Counted from the stretch's first letter, positions 1 through 6,669 are shown. The stretch: 10,686 nt of DNA from Thermoplasmata archaeon (GCA_021823085.1 JAKAPG010000037.1:1-10686), one strand, 5' to 3'. Numbers and translations: made by a program. The notes: generated from the letters alone by a model not told the origin.

Positions 1-277
1 GAAGTCCGGCGGCGATCGAATCAACGTGATGAACGAAGCCCGCGTACGAAGGGTCCGAACGCGTGGTCTCGAGCGAGGAGCAGAACGGCGCCACCGGAGC
101 TGGGGTGGCGGGGGTGGGGGCGGACCGCGGGGCGGGGGGGGCTCCCGGGGACGCGATCGTCAGCGATGGTTGCGAAGCCGCGGCGCCCGGGAGGGGGGAG
201 CCGATGACGATCCCGCCCAACGAGCTCACGACCATCAGGGCCAAGATCGCGAGAGCCGAGACGGAGAGCCGGAACAC
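1..277 (-). CDS. Secreted protein, N-terminal part (runs off the left edge)
   Basis: Reading the minus strand from a GTG at 277 gives 92 open codons to the window edge. Residues 1-4 are MFRL, followed by a hydrophobic stretch at about 5-26 and a small-residue region (PGAAAS, ~30-35) that would suit signal peptidase, so this looks like a Sec signal peptide. A Pro/Ala-rich low-complexity linker follows (~40-64), and then a more ordinary sequence begins with FCSSLE and continues with YAGFVHHVDSI. An in-frame TAG just upstream, at about 310, leaves GTG 277 as the first usable start. There is no lipobox Cys. The protein is probably exported and perhaps anchored by the Pro-rich stalk; its function cannot be told because the main domain lies outside the window. 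The other long frame across this stretch is Arg/Pro-rich and lacks such structure. A weak TATA-like element sits about 34 nt upstream. Confidence 0.7.
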   Translation of the reverse strand, partial: MFRLSVSALAILALMVVSSLGGIVIGSPLPGAAASQPSLTIASPGAPPAPRSAPTPATPAPVAPFCSSLETTRSDPSYAGFVHHVDSIAAGL

Positions 278-307
278 GGCGCGATAGGAGGGGCGCCACT
301 CTTCAAC

Positions 308-314
308 CTATCCG
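308..314 (-). promoter_or_regulatory. Weak TATA-like element for the secreted-protein gene
   Basis: The minus strand reads GGATAGG here, centred about 34 nt upstream of the GTG at 277. That would place the transcription start within a few bases of the start codon (leaderless). The match to an archaeal TATA box is poor, and the call rests mainly on the spacing shared with the promoter at 9172. Confidence 0.3.
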
Positions 315-376
315 GCCCGGCCTCGACCGGGCGCGCCGTGTCCCGCGGAAGCCCGGGCGTCCGGCGCGGCACGGTC

Positions 377-619
377 CTACCGGGGCCGCTCGTTGCGAGC
401 GTTCTGCCGGTCGGCCCCCCAGTTCAGCAGCAGAATCAGCCCGCTGACGAGCAGCGCGAGGAAGCACGCGAGGCCGATCGCGAGCAGAGCGAGCGAGGCC
501 CAGAAGGCAGTCGAGGCCAGATCGAAGGCACCCGAGGGCAAGGGATACCGGCCGTAGAGAGCCGCGACGACGATGAGGCCGAACAGCGATGCGATCGCCA
601 CGACGAGCAGTCGGCGCAC
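377..619 (-). CDS. Small two-helix membrane protein, unknown function
   Basis: An 80-residue protein starting at GTG 619 (MRRLLVV...). Two hydrophobic segments at about residues 4-22 and 38-66 form a helical hairpin joined by a short polar loop (GRYPLPSG). The C-terminus is charged (DRQNARNERPR) and probably cytoplasmic. I do not recognise a family. The start lies 17 nt after the stop of the HNH gene, and a G-rich stretch (GGGGGAA on the minus strand) lies just upstream, so the two are probably co-transcribed and this gene translated from its own site. Small membrane partners beside nucleases occur in several defence contexts, but nothing in this sequence shows such a role. It is credible as a gene because both hydrophobic segments are coherent and the overlapping frames are not. 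Confidence 0.65.
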   Translation of the reverse strand: MRRLLVVAIASLFGLIVVAALYGRYPLPSGAFDLASTAFWASLALLAIGLACFLALLVSGLILLLNWGADRQNARNERPR

Positions 620-636
620 TTCGTTCCCCCGTCGCC

Positions 637-1149
637 CTAGGTTCGGACGGACTCAAAGGCGGGAGGGGGCGGGACCGGATCTTCTGCCCGCGAGCGGGCG
701 ATCGCGCCCAGGTACTCCCTCGTCTTCGCGCGATGGCACTCCCGGCACAACGTCTGCAGGTTTGCGTACTCGAGCGCGGGTCCCCCGCGGGCGATCTCGA
801 CGATGTGGTCCACTTCCAGTTCCTTCGACCGGAAGCGTCGACGGCAATGGGCGCAGATGTAGCGGTCCCGCCGCTTCACGTAGATGCGAGCCGCGTCCCA
901 GAAGTAGTGACCGTGGAACTTCCACTGACAGTTCCGCGAACAGTAGGGCGAGCGGGCGTTCGATAGCGGGCGCGAACACTCCACGCACTTCCGAGCGCGG
1001 CGAGCTTCCGTCCGACGTTGGGCCCCGTCGCCGAACCACGCGGCCGACAGGCTGAGGAGCCGTCCTCCGGGGCCGACGGTCACGCTCGGTGCGCGCCGGG
1101 AGGGTTCGCGAGGCACGGGGAGGCCGGCGGCCCCCGGCCACAAGAACAT
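637..1149 (-). CDS. HNH endonuclease with N-terminal zinc knuckle
   Basis: A 170-residue protein. The C-terminal half is an HNH (His-Me finger) nuclease: the zinc pairs C99/C102 and C135/C138 frame the core, with D114-H115 (VDHIV), N130 (ANLQ) and H139 (CHR) as the metal-binding and catalytic residues. A separate Cys cluster precedes it: C55, C58, C70, C74 (CVEC...YCSRNC), a small zinc knuckle often found ahead of HNH domains. It should be a metal-dependent DNA nicking or cleaving enzyme, with unknown target; all catalytic residues are present. The first ~50 residues look unstructured, so the true start could be further in, for example GTG at residue 23. ATG 1149 is kept because a TATA-like element lies 38 nt upstream. 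The gene is first in a unit with the small membrane protein at 377-619 and is divergent from the permease at ~1197. Confidence 0.85.
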   Translation of the reverse strand: MFLWPGAAGLPVPREPSRRAPSVTVGPGGRLLSLSAAWFGDGAQRRTEARRARKCVECSRPLSNARSPYCSRNCQWKFHGHYFWDAARIYVKRRDRYICAHCRRRFRSKELEVDHIVEIARGGPALEYANLQTLCRECHRAKTREYLGAIARSRAEDPVPPPPAFESVRT

Positions 1150-1182
1150 TGTGCTCGAGGGGCCGCGCCGCGCGCCGTCGCC

Positions 1183-1191
1183 GCTTAGAAG
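1183..1191. promoter_or_regulatory. A/T-rich element in the divergent intergenic region
   Basis: GCTTAGAAG is the main A/T-rich spot between the divergent HNH and permease genes. Read on the minus strand it is TTCTAAG, about 38 nt from the HNH ATG at 1149, close to the TATA-to-start distance seen elsewhere in the window. On the plus strand it would give a start of transcription near 1212, which does not suit a permease start at 1197 but would suit one at GTG 1239. Confidence 0.3.
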
Positions 1192-1196
1192 AGGCG

Positions 1197-2537
1197 GTGG
1201 CGTTCGTCCTCCCCGGGGGTGGGCACGCGACGAACTACGTGGGCCTCGCAGTGTTCGCCGCGATCTTCGGCGCGATCATCGTGCGCCAGGTCGTCGCTCG
1301 AGGACCCCCGGTCTGGGCGATCCTAGGGATCGGCGGCGTCGCGACGGTCGCCGCGGAGGTCGTCACTCCCGTCGGGGCCGGATCCGCGCTCTGGGCCAGC
1401 GTCCCGGTCCTCGCGTTCCTGGCTGCGCTCTTCGTGTTCGCGGGTGCGCTCGAGCGATCCGGAGTCCTCGACCACCTCGCGCGGTGGATGCTGCGCACCG
1501 CGCGAACTCCCGACGATCTGCCGTGGTTCCTCTTCGTAGGGTTCGGGGTCGCCTCCGCGTTCATCGTCAACGACGCGCTCATCCTGATCGCGATTCCGAT
1601 CATGTTCTCGATCGCGCGCCGTATCGACGTCGATCCGAAGCCGTTTCTCCTGACCGCCGCCCTCGCTGTGACGGTGGGGAGCACGCTCACCCCGCTGGGG
1701 AACCCCCAGAACCTCTTGATCTCGATCTCGAGCGGGCTGTCCGCGCCGCTCCTCACGTTCCTGCGCTATCTGCTTCTGCCGATCGGGGCGGGCCTTCTTC
1801 TCGGGGGGCTGTACCTTCGCTGGGCCTTCCGAAGCGCTCTCGCCCCGGCCCGGGCCACCTTCGATCGAGTCCGAGGACCGCCGATATCGTTCCTCCCCCG
1901 CGGGGGCTGGGGACGCCGTCTCGCGCGCAGTCCGGTGCTGGCGGTCTTCCCGCTGACCGTCGTCGCCCTGCTAGGCCTTGGCCTCTCCACCGTGTTCTTG
2001 GGCACGCCCTACGTCGCCGTCTGGATCCCCGCGGTCGTCGGCGCCGCGGTCCTGGTCGCGATCTCCCCCGGGCGTGCCGCGATCGCTCGGTCGGTCGATC
2101 TGAGGATCCTCACGCTCTTCGCCGGCCTTTTTGTCGTCGTCGCCGGAGCGCTCTCCGCCGGCGTGATCGCGCTGGTCGAATCGGCGCTCCCGCTCGCGGG
2201 GCCCTCCCACGCGGCCGACGGGATCGTGGGGATCCTGGGAACGAGCGTGCTCGGCTCGCAACTCTTCAGCAACGTACCCTGGGTCGGCCTCCAGATCCCG
2301 GTCCTGGCCCAGCTCGGCTACAACGGTTCGACGCCGCTCGCGTGGATCGCGCTTGCCGCCGGGAGCACTCTCGCGGGGAACGTGACTCTGCTCGGCGCGG
2401 CGAGCAACCTCATCATGGTCGAACGGGCCGAGCAGCACGGCACTCACGTCGGGCTCGCAGAGTTCGCCCGCTATGCCCTCCCCCTCGCCGGGCTGACCGT
2501 CGGGCTCACGCTGGCCGCGCTCCTGCTGGGAGTCTAG
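1197..2537 (+). CDS. ArsB/NhaD/SLC13-type membrane permease
   Basis: A 446-residue, highly hydrophobic protein with about 10-12 membrane segments, of the ion transporter (IT) superfamily that includes ArsB, NhaD, YbiR and SLC13 carriers. The two inverted repeats are visible. The first half carries FIVNDALILIAIP (~123-134) and GSTLTPLGNPQN (161-172). The second carries FSNVPW (~357-362) and GNVTLLGAASN (394-404). The Asn-Pro/Asn-Val re-entrant motifs in these places form the substrate/ion site in the family. The substrate could be an anion such as a dicarboxylate, arsenite or sulfate; the sequence does not decide. No ars regulator or arsenate reductase is nearby. The open frame extends upstream over the HNH gene start, but that part is Arg-rich and non-membrane; GTG 1197 or GTG 1239 are the realistic starts. 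The aminotransferase follows 61 nt downstream on the same strand. Confidence 0.85.
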   Translation: MAFVLPGGGHATNYVGLAVFAAIFGAIIVRQVVARGPPVWAILGIGGVATVAAEVVTPVGAGSALWASVPVLAFLAALFVFAGALERSGVLDHLARWMLRTARTPDDLPWFLFVGFGVASAFIVNDALILIAIPIMFSIARRIDVDPKPFLLTAALAVTVGSTLTPLGNPQNLLISISSGLSAPLLTFLRYLLLPIGAGLLLGGLYLRWAFRSALAPARATFDRVRGPPISFLPRGGWGRRLARSPVLAVFPLTVVALLGLGLSTVFLGTPYVAVWIPAVVGAAVLVAISPGRAAIARSVDLRILTLFAGLFVVVAGALSAGVIALVESALPLAGPSHAADGIVGILGTSVLGSQLFSNVPWVGLQIPVLAQLGYNGSTPLAWIALAAGSTLAGNVTLLGAASNLIMVERAEQHGTHVGLAEFARYALPLAGLTVGLTLAALLLGV

Positions 2538-2560
2538 GTCCGAGGGGGCGACCGCGAAGC

Positions 2561-2594
2561 CTTAACCCGCCGCGGGGGCTGGCGAAGCCGGTGA
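2561..2594 (+). promoter_or_regulatory. Possible weak TATA element and GGTGA ribosome site before the aminotransferase
   Basis: CTTAAC at 2561-2566 is centred 35 nt before the TTG at 2599, in an otherwise GC-rich gap after the permease stop. GGTGA at 2590-2594, complementary to the archaeal 16S rRNA 3' end, ends 4 nt before that TTG. The GGTGA supports translation from TTG 2599. The TATA match is poor, so the gene may simply be read through from the permease. Confidence 0.4.
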
Positions 2595-2598
2595 GACC

Positions 2599-3993
2599 TT
2601 GAGCCAGAGCGAGCGGCCGAACATCGTGGCAGCCACCCCCCCTCCGGCGTCCCCTTCGGGGACCCACGGGATCAAAATCGTCACGCCGATCCCGGGCCCC
2701 CGAGCGCAGGCGATCGTCGAGCGGGACAAGCGCTTCCTGCTGACGAGCACGAAGACCGGGCCGATCGTCGCGGAGAGCGCGAGCGGGATCTGGGTCCAGG
2801 ACGTTGACGGGAACCGCCTGCTCGACTTCGCGGCCGGGATCTCGGTCCTCAACGTCGGGCATTGCCATCCGGATGTCGTGCGCGCGGTCCGCGACCAGGC
2901 CGGGAAGCTGATGCACTTCGCCGGGACGGACTTCTACTACGACAACCAGACCCGCCTCGCTGAGAAGCTGACGAAGATCTCCCCGGGGACTTTCGAGAAG
3001 AAGGTCTTCTTCTCGAACAGCGGCACCGAGAGCGCCGAAGCGGCGCTCAAGGTCGCGCGCTACCATCGCCAACGGCAGATCGTCGTCAGCCTCCTCGGCT
3101 CGTTCCACGGCCGCACGATGGGATCGCTCTCGCTGACGAGCTCGAAGCCGGTCCAACGGCGTGGGTTCGATCCCTACGTGACGGGCGGGACCCACATCCC
3201 CGCTCCGTACTGCTACCGGTGTCCGTACAAGCTCGAGTACCCGAGCTGCGACCTCTACTGTGCCAAGATCCTCAAGGAGCTCTACTTCGACACCGTCCTT
3301 CCCCCACAGGACGTCGCCGCGTTCATCGCTGAGCCGGTGATGGGGGAGGGGGGCTACGTCGTCCCGCCCGCGGGTTGGCACAAGGCGATCAAGTCGATCC
3401 TGGACGAGCACGGGATCCTGTTCATCGACGACGAGGTCCAGGCCGGGATGGGGCGCACCGGGCGCTGGTATGCGATCGAGCACCACGGCGTCGTCCCGGA
3501 CATCATCACGATGGCGAAAGCCCTCGGCAACGGCCTTCCCATCGGAGCGACGATCGTGCGCAAGGACCTCGACTTCCCCGACCAGGGATCGCACTCCACG
3601 ACCTTTGGAGGGAACCTGGTTGCCGTCGCCGCCGCGCTCGCCACGATCGACGTGATGGAGCGGGACAAGCTGCTCGACAACGCGCGAACGCAGGGGGCCT
3701 ATCTCATGCGGCGGCTCCAGGAGCTCCGGGGCCGGTACCCGCAGATCGGCGATCTCCGCGGGCTCGGGCTCATGGTGGCGACCGAGTTCGTGAAGGACCC
3801 GAAGACGAAGGAGCCCGCGGTGGCCCTGCGTGACCGCATCCTTCACGAGACGATGGTCCGAGGGCTCATCCTCCTGCCGTGCGGGCGTTCCTCGATCCGC
3901 TACATCCCCCCTCTGACCGTCCAACGGGCGGAGATCGACGAGGCGATCGAGGTGCTGGACGCCTCGATCCGGGCGGCCCTCGTCCCGCGATGA
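2599..3993 (+). CDS. Class III PLP-dependent aminotransferase (acetylornithine/ornithine/4-aminobutyrate type)
   Basis: A 464-residue fold type I PLP enzyme that moves an amino group, typically the omega-amine of ornithine, acetylornithine, GABA or a related compound, to a 2-oxo acid. Visible signatures: SGTES (141-145) binding the cofactor phosphate, SFHGRT (169-173), IDDEVQ with D278 pairing with the pyridine nitrogen and Q281, K307 in MAKALGNGLP as the Schiff-base lysine, and STTFGGN (T334/T335). An internal loop holds four cysteines (C205, C208, C217, C221) in a CYRC...C...C pattern. The length matches the archaeal branch of this family, some members of which are amino-acid racemases, so racemase activity cannot be excluded. 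The TTG start is preferred because GGTGA lies just upstream; the first ~25 residues are Pro-rich. The stop overlaps the ATG of the dehydrogenase gene (ATGA at 3990-3993), so the two are translationally coupled. Confidence 0.92.
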   Translation: MSQSERPNIVAATPPPASPSGTHGIKIVTPIPGPRAQAIVERDKRFLLTSTKTGPIVAESASGIWVQDVDGNRLLDFAAGISVLNVGHCHPDVVRAVRDQAGKLMHFAGTDFYYDNQTRLAEKLTKISPGTFEKKVFFSNSGTESAEAALKVARYHRQRQIVVSLLGSFHGRTMGSLSLTSSKPVQRRGFDPYVTGGTHIPAPYCYRCPYKLEYPSCDLYCAKILKELYFDTVLPPQDVAAFIAEPVMGEGGYVVPPAGWHKAIKSILDEHGILFIDDEVQAGMGRTGRWYAIEHHGVVPDIITMAKALGNGLPIGATIVRKDLDFPDQGSHSTTFGGNLVAVAAALATIDVMERDKLLDNARTQGAYLMRRLQELRGRYPQIGDLRGLGLMVATEFVKDPKTKEPAVALRDRILHETMVRGLILLPCGRSSIRYIPPLTVQRAEIDEAIEVLDASIRAALVPR

Positions 3994-5024
3994 AGTTCGC
4001 GAAGCTCGAAGCCGGCGGTGTCCGGCTGGTCGACGTTCCCGAGCCCCACGCGGGGGCCGGGGAGCTCGTCGTCCGGATGGCGGCGTCCGGGGTCTGCGGG
4101 ACGGATATCGAAAAGTTGAAGGGCGGCTACCGCGCGAGCTCGATCCTGGGCCACGAACCGGTCGGCCGTGTCTCCGAGGTAGGGAGCGGAGTCCCGGAGT
4201 TCGCGGTGGGGGACCGGGTCTTCGTCCACCATCACGTTCCCTGCGGTGCGTGCGAGATCTGCGCGCGCGGCGACTATACGTTCTGTCCGACGTACTCGCA
4301 AACGAACCTCGACCCCGGAGGATTCGCCGAGTCGTTCCGCGTGTCGGCCCATCACGTGAGTGCGGGAGCGGTCCTCCGTCTGGACCCGGCGGTCACCTGG
4401 GACGAGGGAACCCTGCTGGAACCGGCGGGCTGCGTGGTCACCGCACTCCATCGGATCGGATACTCGCCAGGGATGAGCGTCTTCATCTACGGGCTGGGTC
4501 CGGTCGGGCTGCTCTACGCCCGGCTCGTTCGCGCGCTCGGCGCGGCCTGGGTCGGCGGGGCCGACGTCTCCGCTCTCCGGAGGACCGTCGCCGAGGCGGG
4601 GGGCATCGATGCCGCCGTCGAGCCCCGGGATGCCTCGAGCGTCGCCGCGGCGGTCGAGAAGGCGACCGGGGGACGGGGGGTCGATCTCGCGGTCGTCGCG
4701 ACGGGGGCGCCCTCGGCGATCGAGGGCGCGATCGGGATCGCGCGCCGGGCCGGGACCGTGAACCTCTTCGGCCTGCCGGGAGCCGGCAGTCGGCTCGACT
4801 ACGATCTCCAGCAGCTGTATCTTCGCGGGATTCGGCTGATCCCGACGTACGCGACGACCGAGTCCGACCTCCGAGAGGTCCATGCGCTGCGCGTCGCCCA
4901 CCGCCTCGCACTCGTCGATCTGGTCTCGGACCGGTTCTCGTTGTCCGACATCGTCCCCGCCTTCGCCCGGGCCCGCGACGCGCAGTCGTCGGTCAAGGTC
5001 GTCGTGACGGGGCCCGCTTACTAG
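3990..5024 (+). CDS. Zinc-dependent MDR alcohol/polyol dehydrogenase
   Basis: A 344-residue medium-chain dehydrogenase/reductase that oxidises a secondary alcohol or polyol (or reduces the ketone) with NAD(P). Catalytic zinc ligands are visible: C36 (GVCGTD), H55-E56 (GHEPVG) and E143 (LEPAGC). The structural zinc lobe is complete: C85, C88, C91 and C99, spaced x2, x2, x7. The Rossmann loop is GLGPVG (167-172). An acidic residue (D191, in GGADVS) near the end of the second beta strand favours NAD over NADP. The overall pattern is closest to the sorbitol/threonine/glucose dehydrogenase group; the exact substrate is not readable. ATG 3990 overlaps the aminotransferase stop, and a longer in-frame upstream stretch inside that gene is shadow. 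The coupling suggests the alcohol, ketone and amine handled by the pair belong to one pathway. The gene ends 18 bp from the convergent nucleotidyltransferase. Confidence 0.9.
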   Translation: MKFAKLEAGGVRLVDVPEPHAGAGELVVRMAASGVCGTDIEKLKGGYRASSILGHEPVGRVSEVGSGVPEFAVGDRVFVHHHVPCGACEICARGDYTFCPTYSQTNLDPGGFAESFRVSAHHVSAGAVLRLDPAVTWDEGTLLEPAGCVVTALHRIGYSPGMSVFIYGLGPVGLLYARLVRALGAAWVGGADVSALRRTVAEAGGIDAAVEPRDASSVAAAVEKATGGRGVDLAVVATGAPSAIEGAIGIARRAGTVNLFGLPGAGSRLDYDLQQLYLRGIRLIPTYATTESDLREVHALRVAHRLALVDLVSDRFSLSDIVPAFARARDAQSSVKVVVTGPAY

Positions 5025-5042
5025 GGCTGCTCTGCGAAAGGT

Positions 5043-6014
5043 CTAGACCGATGCGTCGGCCCCGAGGACCCGATCCGCGACGGTAGACCCGTCCGCGATC
5101 CGCGCACCGGGTCCGACGATCGAGCGGGTGATCGTGACCCCCTTCCCCACGCGGACTCCGCTCATGAGGACGGAGTCGGCGATGCGGGCGCCCCCGGCGA
5201 TCTGCGCATCAGCTCCCACGGTCACGTAGTCGCCGAACTCGACGCCGTCCACGCGCGCCGAAGCATCGCAACAGACGCGCGCGCTGCCGTGAGCACCGGC
5301 CGGAAGGCCGGGAGACTGTGCCCTTCCCCCGTCGAACAGGAGACGTTGCGCGTGCAGGAGGCGCGTCGGCGTCCCGGCGTCCTCCCAGAACCCGGTCATC
5401 CGGTAGCCGTAGACGCCCCGATCGAGGATCTTCGGCACGACCTCCTGCTCGAAGCTGAGCGGGCGGCCGGAGGGGATCGCCTCCAGGACCCGCCGGCTCC
5501 AGATCGCGACCCCCGCGTTCGCCCAGTGGGAGGGGGCGTCCGCCGGCTGCGGCTTCTCGACGAATCGCACGATCCGATCGCCGTCGAGCGCCGCGACCCC
5601 GTACGGACGGGTGTCCTCGACTTCCGTGAGGGCCATCACCCCCCACGGACGACGGCGCGCGTGCACCGCTCGGATGTCGGAAAGTTCGACCTGCGCGACC
5701 ACGTCCGTGTTCAGCAGGTAGAACGGATCCGACATGCCCTCGCCGGCGAACCGCATGGCCCCCCCGCTTCCGAGAGGAGTGCTCTCGACGACCGCCCGCG
5801 TGGGGAAGGGGGGAGGATGCGCCCGGACGTACTCCTCGATGTCCGCGGCCCGGTACCCCATCGCGAGGACGGCCTCCTCGACATTCGGGGGCAGGAGGTC
5901 GAAGACGTGGTAGAGCACCGGTTTGCCCGCGATCGGGATCAGCTGCTTCGGGACGGCTTCCGTCAGCGGGCGTAGCCGGGTGCCGAGGCCGCCGATGAGC
6001 AGGAGCGCTTTCAT
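5043..6014 (-). CDS. Sugar-1-phosphate nucleotidyltransferase with left-handed beta-helix tail
   Basis: A 323-residue enzyme joining a sugar-1-phosphate to an NTP to give an NDP-sugar and pyrophosphate. N-terminal Rossmann-like catalytic domain: GGLGTRLRPLT (8-18) binds the nucleotide, PKQLIPIAGKP (22-32), D104 in LLNTDVV binds metal, FVEKP (151-155) with the sugar-contacting E153/K154, NAG (166-168), and FWEDAGTP with D212 as the second metal ligand. Residues ~245-320 have hexapeptide repeats (ARI, VGADAQI, VGKGVTI and similar) of a left-handed beta-helix. This layout occurs in archaeal/bacterial GDP-mannose pyrophosphorylases and in long-form glucose-1-phosphate thymidylyltransferases; PKQ rather than PKP leans toward the latter, so the base and sugar are uncertain. 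The ATG at 6014 is fixed by the start of the conserved motif; the frame upstream is Arg/Pro-rich and non-coding. The product likely serves surface glycans or glycolipids. Confidence 0.9.
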   Translation of the reverse strand: MKALLLIGGLGTRLRPLTEAVPKQLIPIAGKPVLYHVFDLLPPNVEEAVLAMGYRAADIEEYVRAHPPPFPTRAVVESTPLGSGGAMRFAGEGMSDPFYLLNTDVVAQVELSDIRAVHARRRPWGVMALTEVEDTRPYGVAALDGDRIVRFVEKPQPADAPSHWANAGVAIWSRRVLEAIPSGRPLSFEQEVVPKILDRGVYGYRMTGFWEDAGTPTRLLHAQRLLFDGGRAQSPGLPAGAHGSARVCCDASARVDGVEFGDYVTVGADAQIAGGARIADSVLMSGVRVGKGVTITRSIVGPGARIADGSTVADRVLGADASV

Positions 6015-6043
6015 GCCGACCGACCTGTCCAAGCGATCGACGC

Positions 6044-6051
6044 GAATAACC
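6044..6051 (-). promoter_or_regulatory. TATA-like element for the nucleotidyltransferase
   Basis: The minus strand reads GGTTATTC, an A/T-rich island in GC-rich surroundings, centred about 33 nt upstream of the ATG at 6014. This spacing matches the strong promoter at 9172 and predicts a leader of only a few bases. Confidence 0.45.
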
Positions 6052-6119
6052 GTCGCTCGTGGGAGAGGCCGCGGCCCGCGGGGCGTCGCCCCTTCGCGAC
6101 CGCGTCGGAGCACGGGCGC

Positions 6120-6455
6120 CCGACGATCTCGTCCGTTGCCCCGGGGGAGTTCGCCACGACGCCGCTCCGGATCCGGTTTCTGGTCTTCGCGAACGACGTC
6201 GTTCCCACGAGGATCGGAACTGCCCCGGACCGTTGGAACGTGCGACGCCCGAAGGTCGTCGGCGTGGGGATCGCGGGGAATTGGCCCGTCCTCTCCCCTT
6301 CGAGGAGAGTGGGATCGCCGGACCGGGCGCTCCGGACGGTCCGTACCCCGATCTTCTTCCGTGGCGCTTCGGTGCCGCCGGATTCTCTCGAGGACCGGCC
6401 CGCGGTAACGGATCGGCCGACCCGGAACCGGCGGGTGGGGTCGATCGACCGGTGA
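6120..6455 (+). pseudogene. Decayed C-terminal fragment of a P-type ATPase
   Basis: The plus frame here, closed by TGA at 6453, encodes a damaged version of membrane helices 6-7 of the ATPase downstream. FATTPLRIRFLVFANDVV aligns with FVTTPFLVLLMIFANDFV of the intact gene, and PDRWNVRRPKVVGVGIAG with PDRWDVRRLVIVAGAVGA. DNA at 6149-6203 matches 8523-8577 at 43 of 55 bases without gaps by my hand count, and 6225-6248 matches 8620-8643 at 18 of 24. About 7 codons between the two blocks (VSPS region) are missing. After 6250 the likeness fades, with a weak echo of helix 8 (ALRTV, IFF). Charged and Pro residues now interrupt the helices, and no start, phosphorylation site or hinge motif is present. 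I read it as the remnant of an older duplicate or replaced ATPase. Similarity possibly continues weakly to about 6530. Confidence 0.7.
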
Positions 6456-6614
6456 CCTCACGGGATCGGTGCCTCGCTCGTCGGCCGGAAGGGAAGGAGG
6501 ACCGAAGGCGAGGGCACCATGGGTTCGTCGGTTCCCACCCAAGCAGTCCCGTACCCGAGAACGCATTGCCTGGGCCCGGGGGGCCCGCTGCCTGTCAACC
6601 CTTCATGAGGAGAG
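6456..6614 (+). other. Non-coding stretch between ATPase remnant and ATPase promoter
   Basis: No frame here looks like a gene: the open ones are Arg/Gly/Pro-rich and lack the third-position pattern of the neighbours. A short piece near 6505-6530 vaguely resembles the 3' end of the intact ATPase gene around 9000-9025, so this may be further decayed ATPase sequence, but I cannot establish that by eye. Confidence 0.4.
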
Positions 6615-6621
6615 CTATTAG
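6615..6621 (+). promoter_or_regulatory. TATA-like element for the ATPase gene
   Basis: CTATTAG is the only A/T-rich block upstream of the ATPase. An initiation point about 25 nt downstream (~6644) would give a leader of about 26 nt, enough to hold the ribosome site at 6655-6660. Confidence 0.4.
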
Positions 6622-6654
6622 TCGCGATCTCGCGATGGCCTTCCCGTCCTGCTT

Positions 6655-6660
6655 GAGGTG
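6655..6660 (+). promoter_or_regulatory. Ribosome binding site GAGGTG of the ATPase gene
   Basis: GAGGTG is complementary to the archaeal 16S rRNA 3' end and ends 9 nt before ATG 6670. It decides between three in-frame candidates (GTG 6658, GTG 6664, ATG 6670) in favour of the ATG, since the first overlaps the site itself and the second is too close. Confidence 0.55.
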
Positions 6661-6669
6661 CGAGTGATC

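Noticed and set aside
332..368. 7-bp inverted repeat (CGCGCCG/CGGCGCG) downstream of the small membrane protein gene
   Set aside because: A 23-nt loop and pure G/C composition in a G/C-rich gap make a terminator call unsupported.
1089..1196. N-terminal extension of the permease frame over the HNH gene start
   Set aside because: It encodes an Arg/Gly-rich non-membrane stretch overlapping a real gene on the other strand, with no start-site support.
5040..5049. Perfect 10-bp palindrome GGTCTAGACC over the stop codon of the nucleotidyltransferase, between convergent genes
   Set aside because: Too short and without a loop or T tract to call a terminator; such palindromes are expected by chance in 10 kb.
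6011..6270. A minus-strand frame overlapping the nucleotidyltransferase start by ATGA and reading as a plausible Ser/Thr/Arg-rich protein
   Set aside because: The same kind of sequence (SFAK...RIRSGVV) appears antisense to the helix 6 region of the intact ATPase, so it is the antisense shadow of the ATPase remnant and not a coupled gene.
6059..6667. A 200-codon plus-strand frame before the ATPase
   Set aside because: It is Arg/Gly/Pro-rich and has no recognisable domain. The ATPase likeness lies in a different plus frame, so this is a shadow of the remnant.
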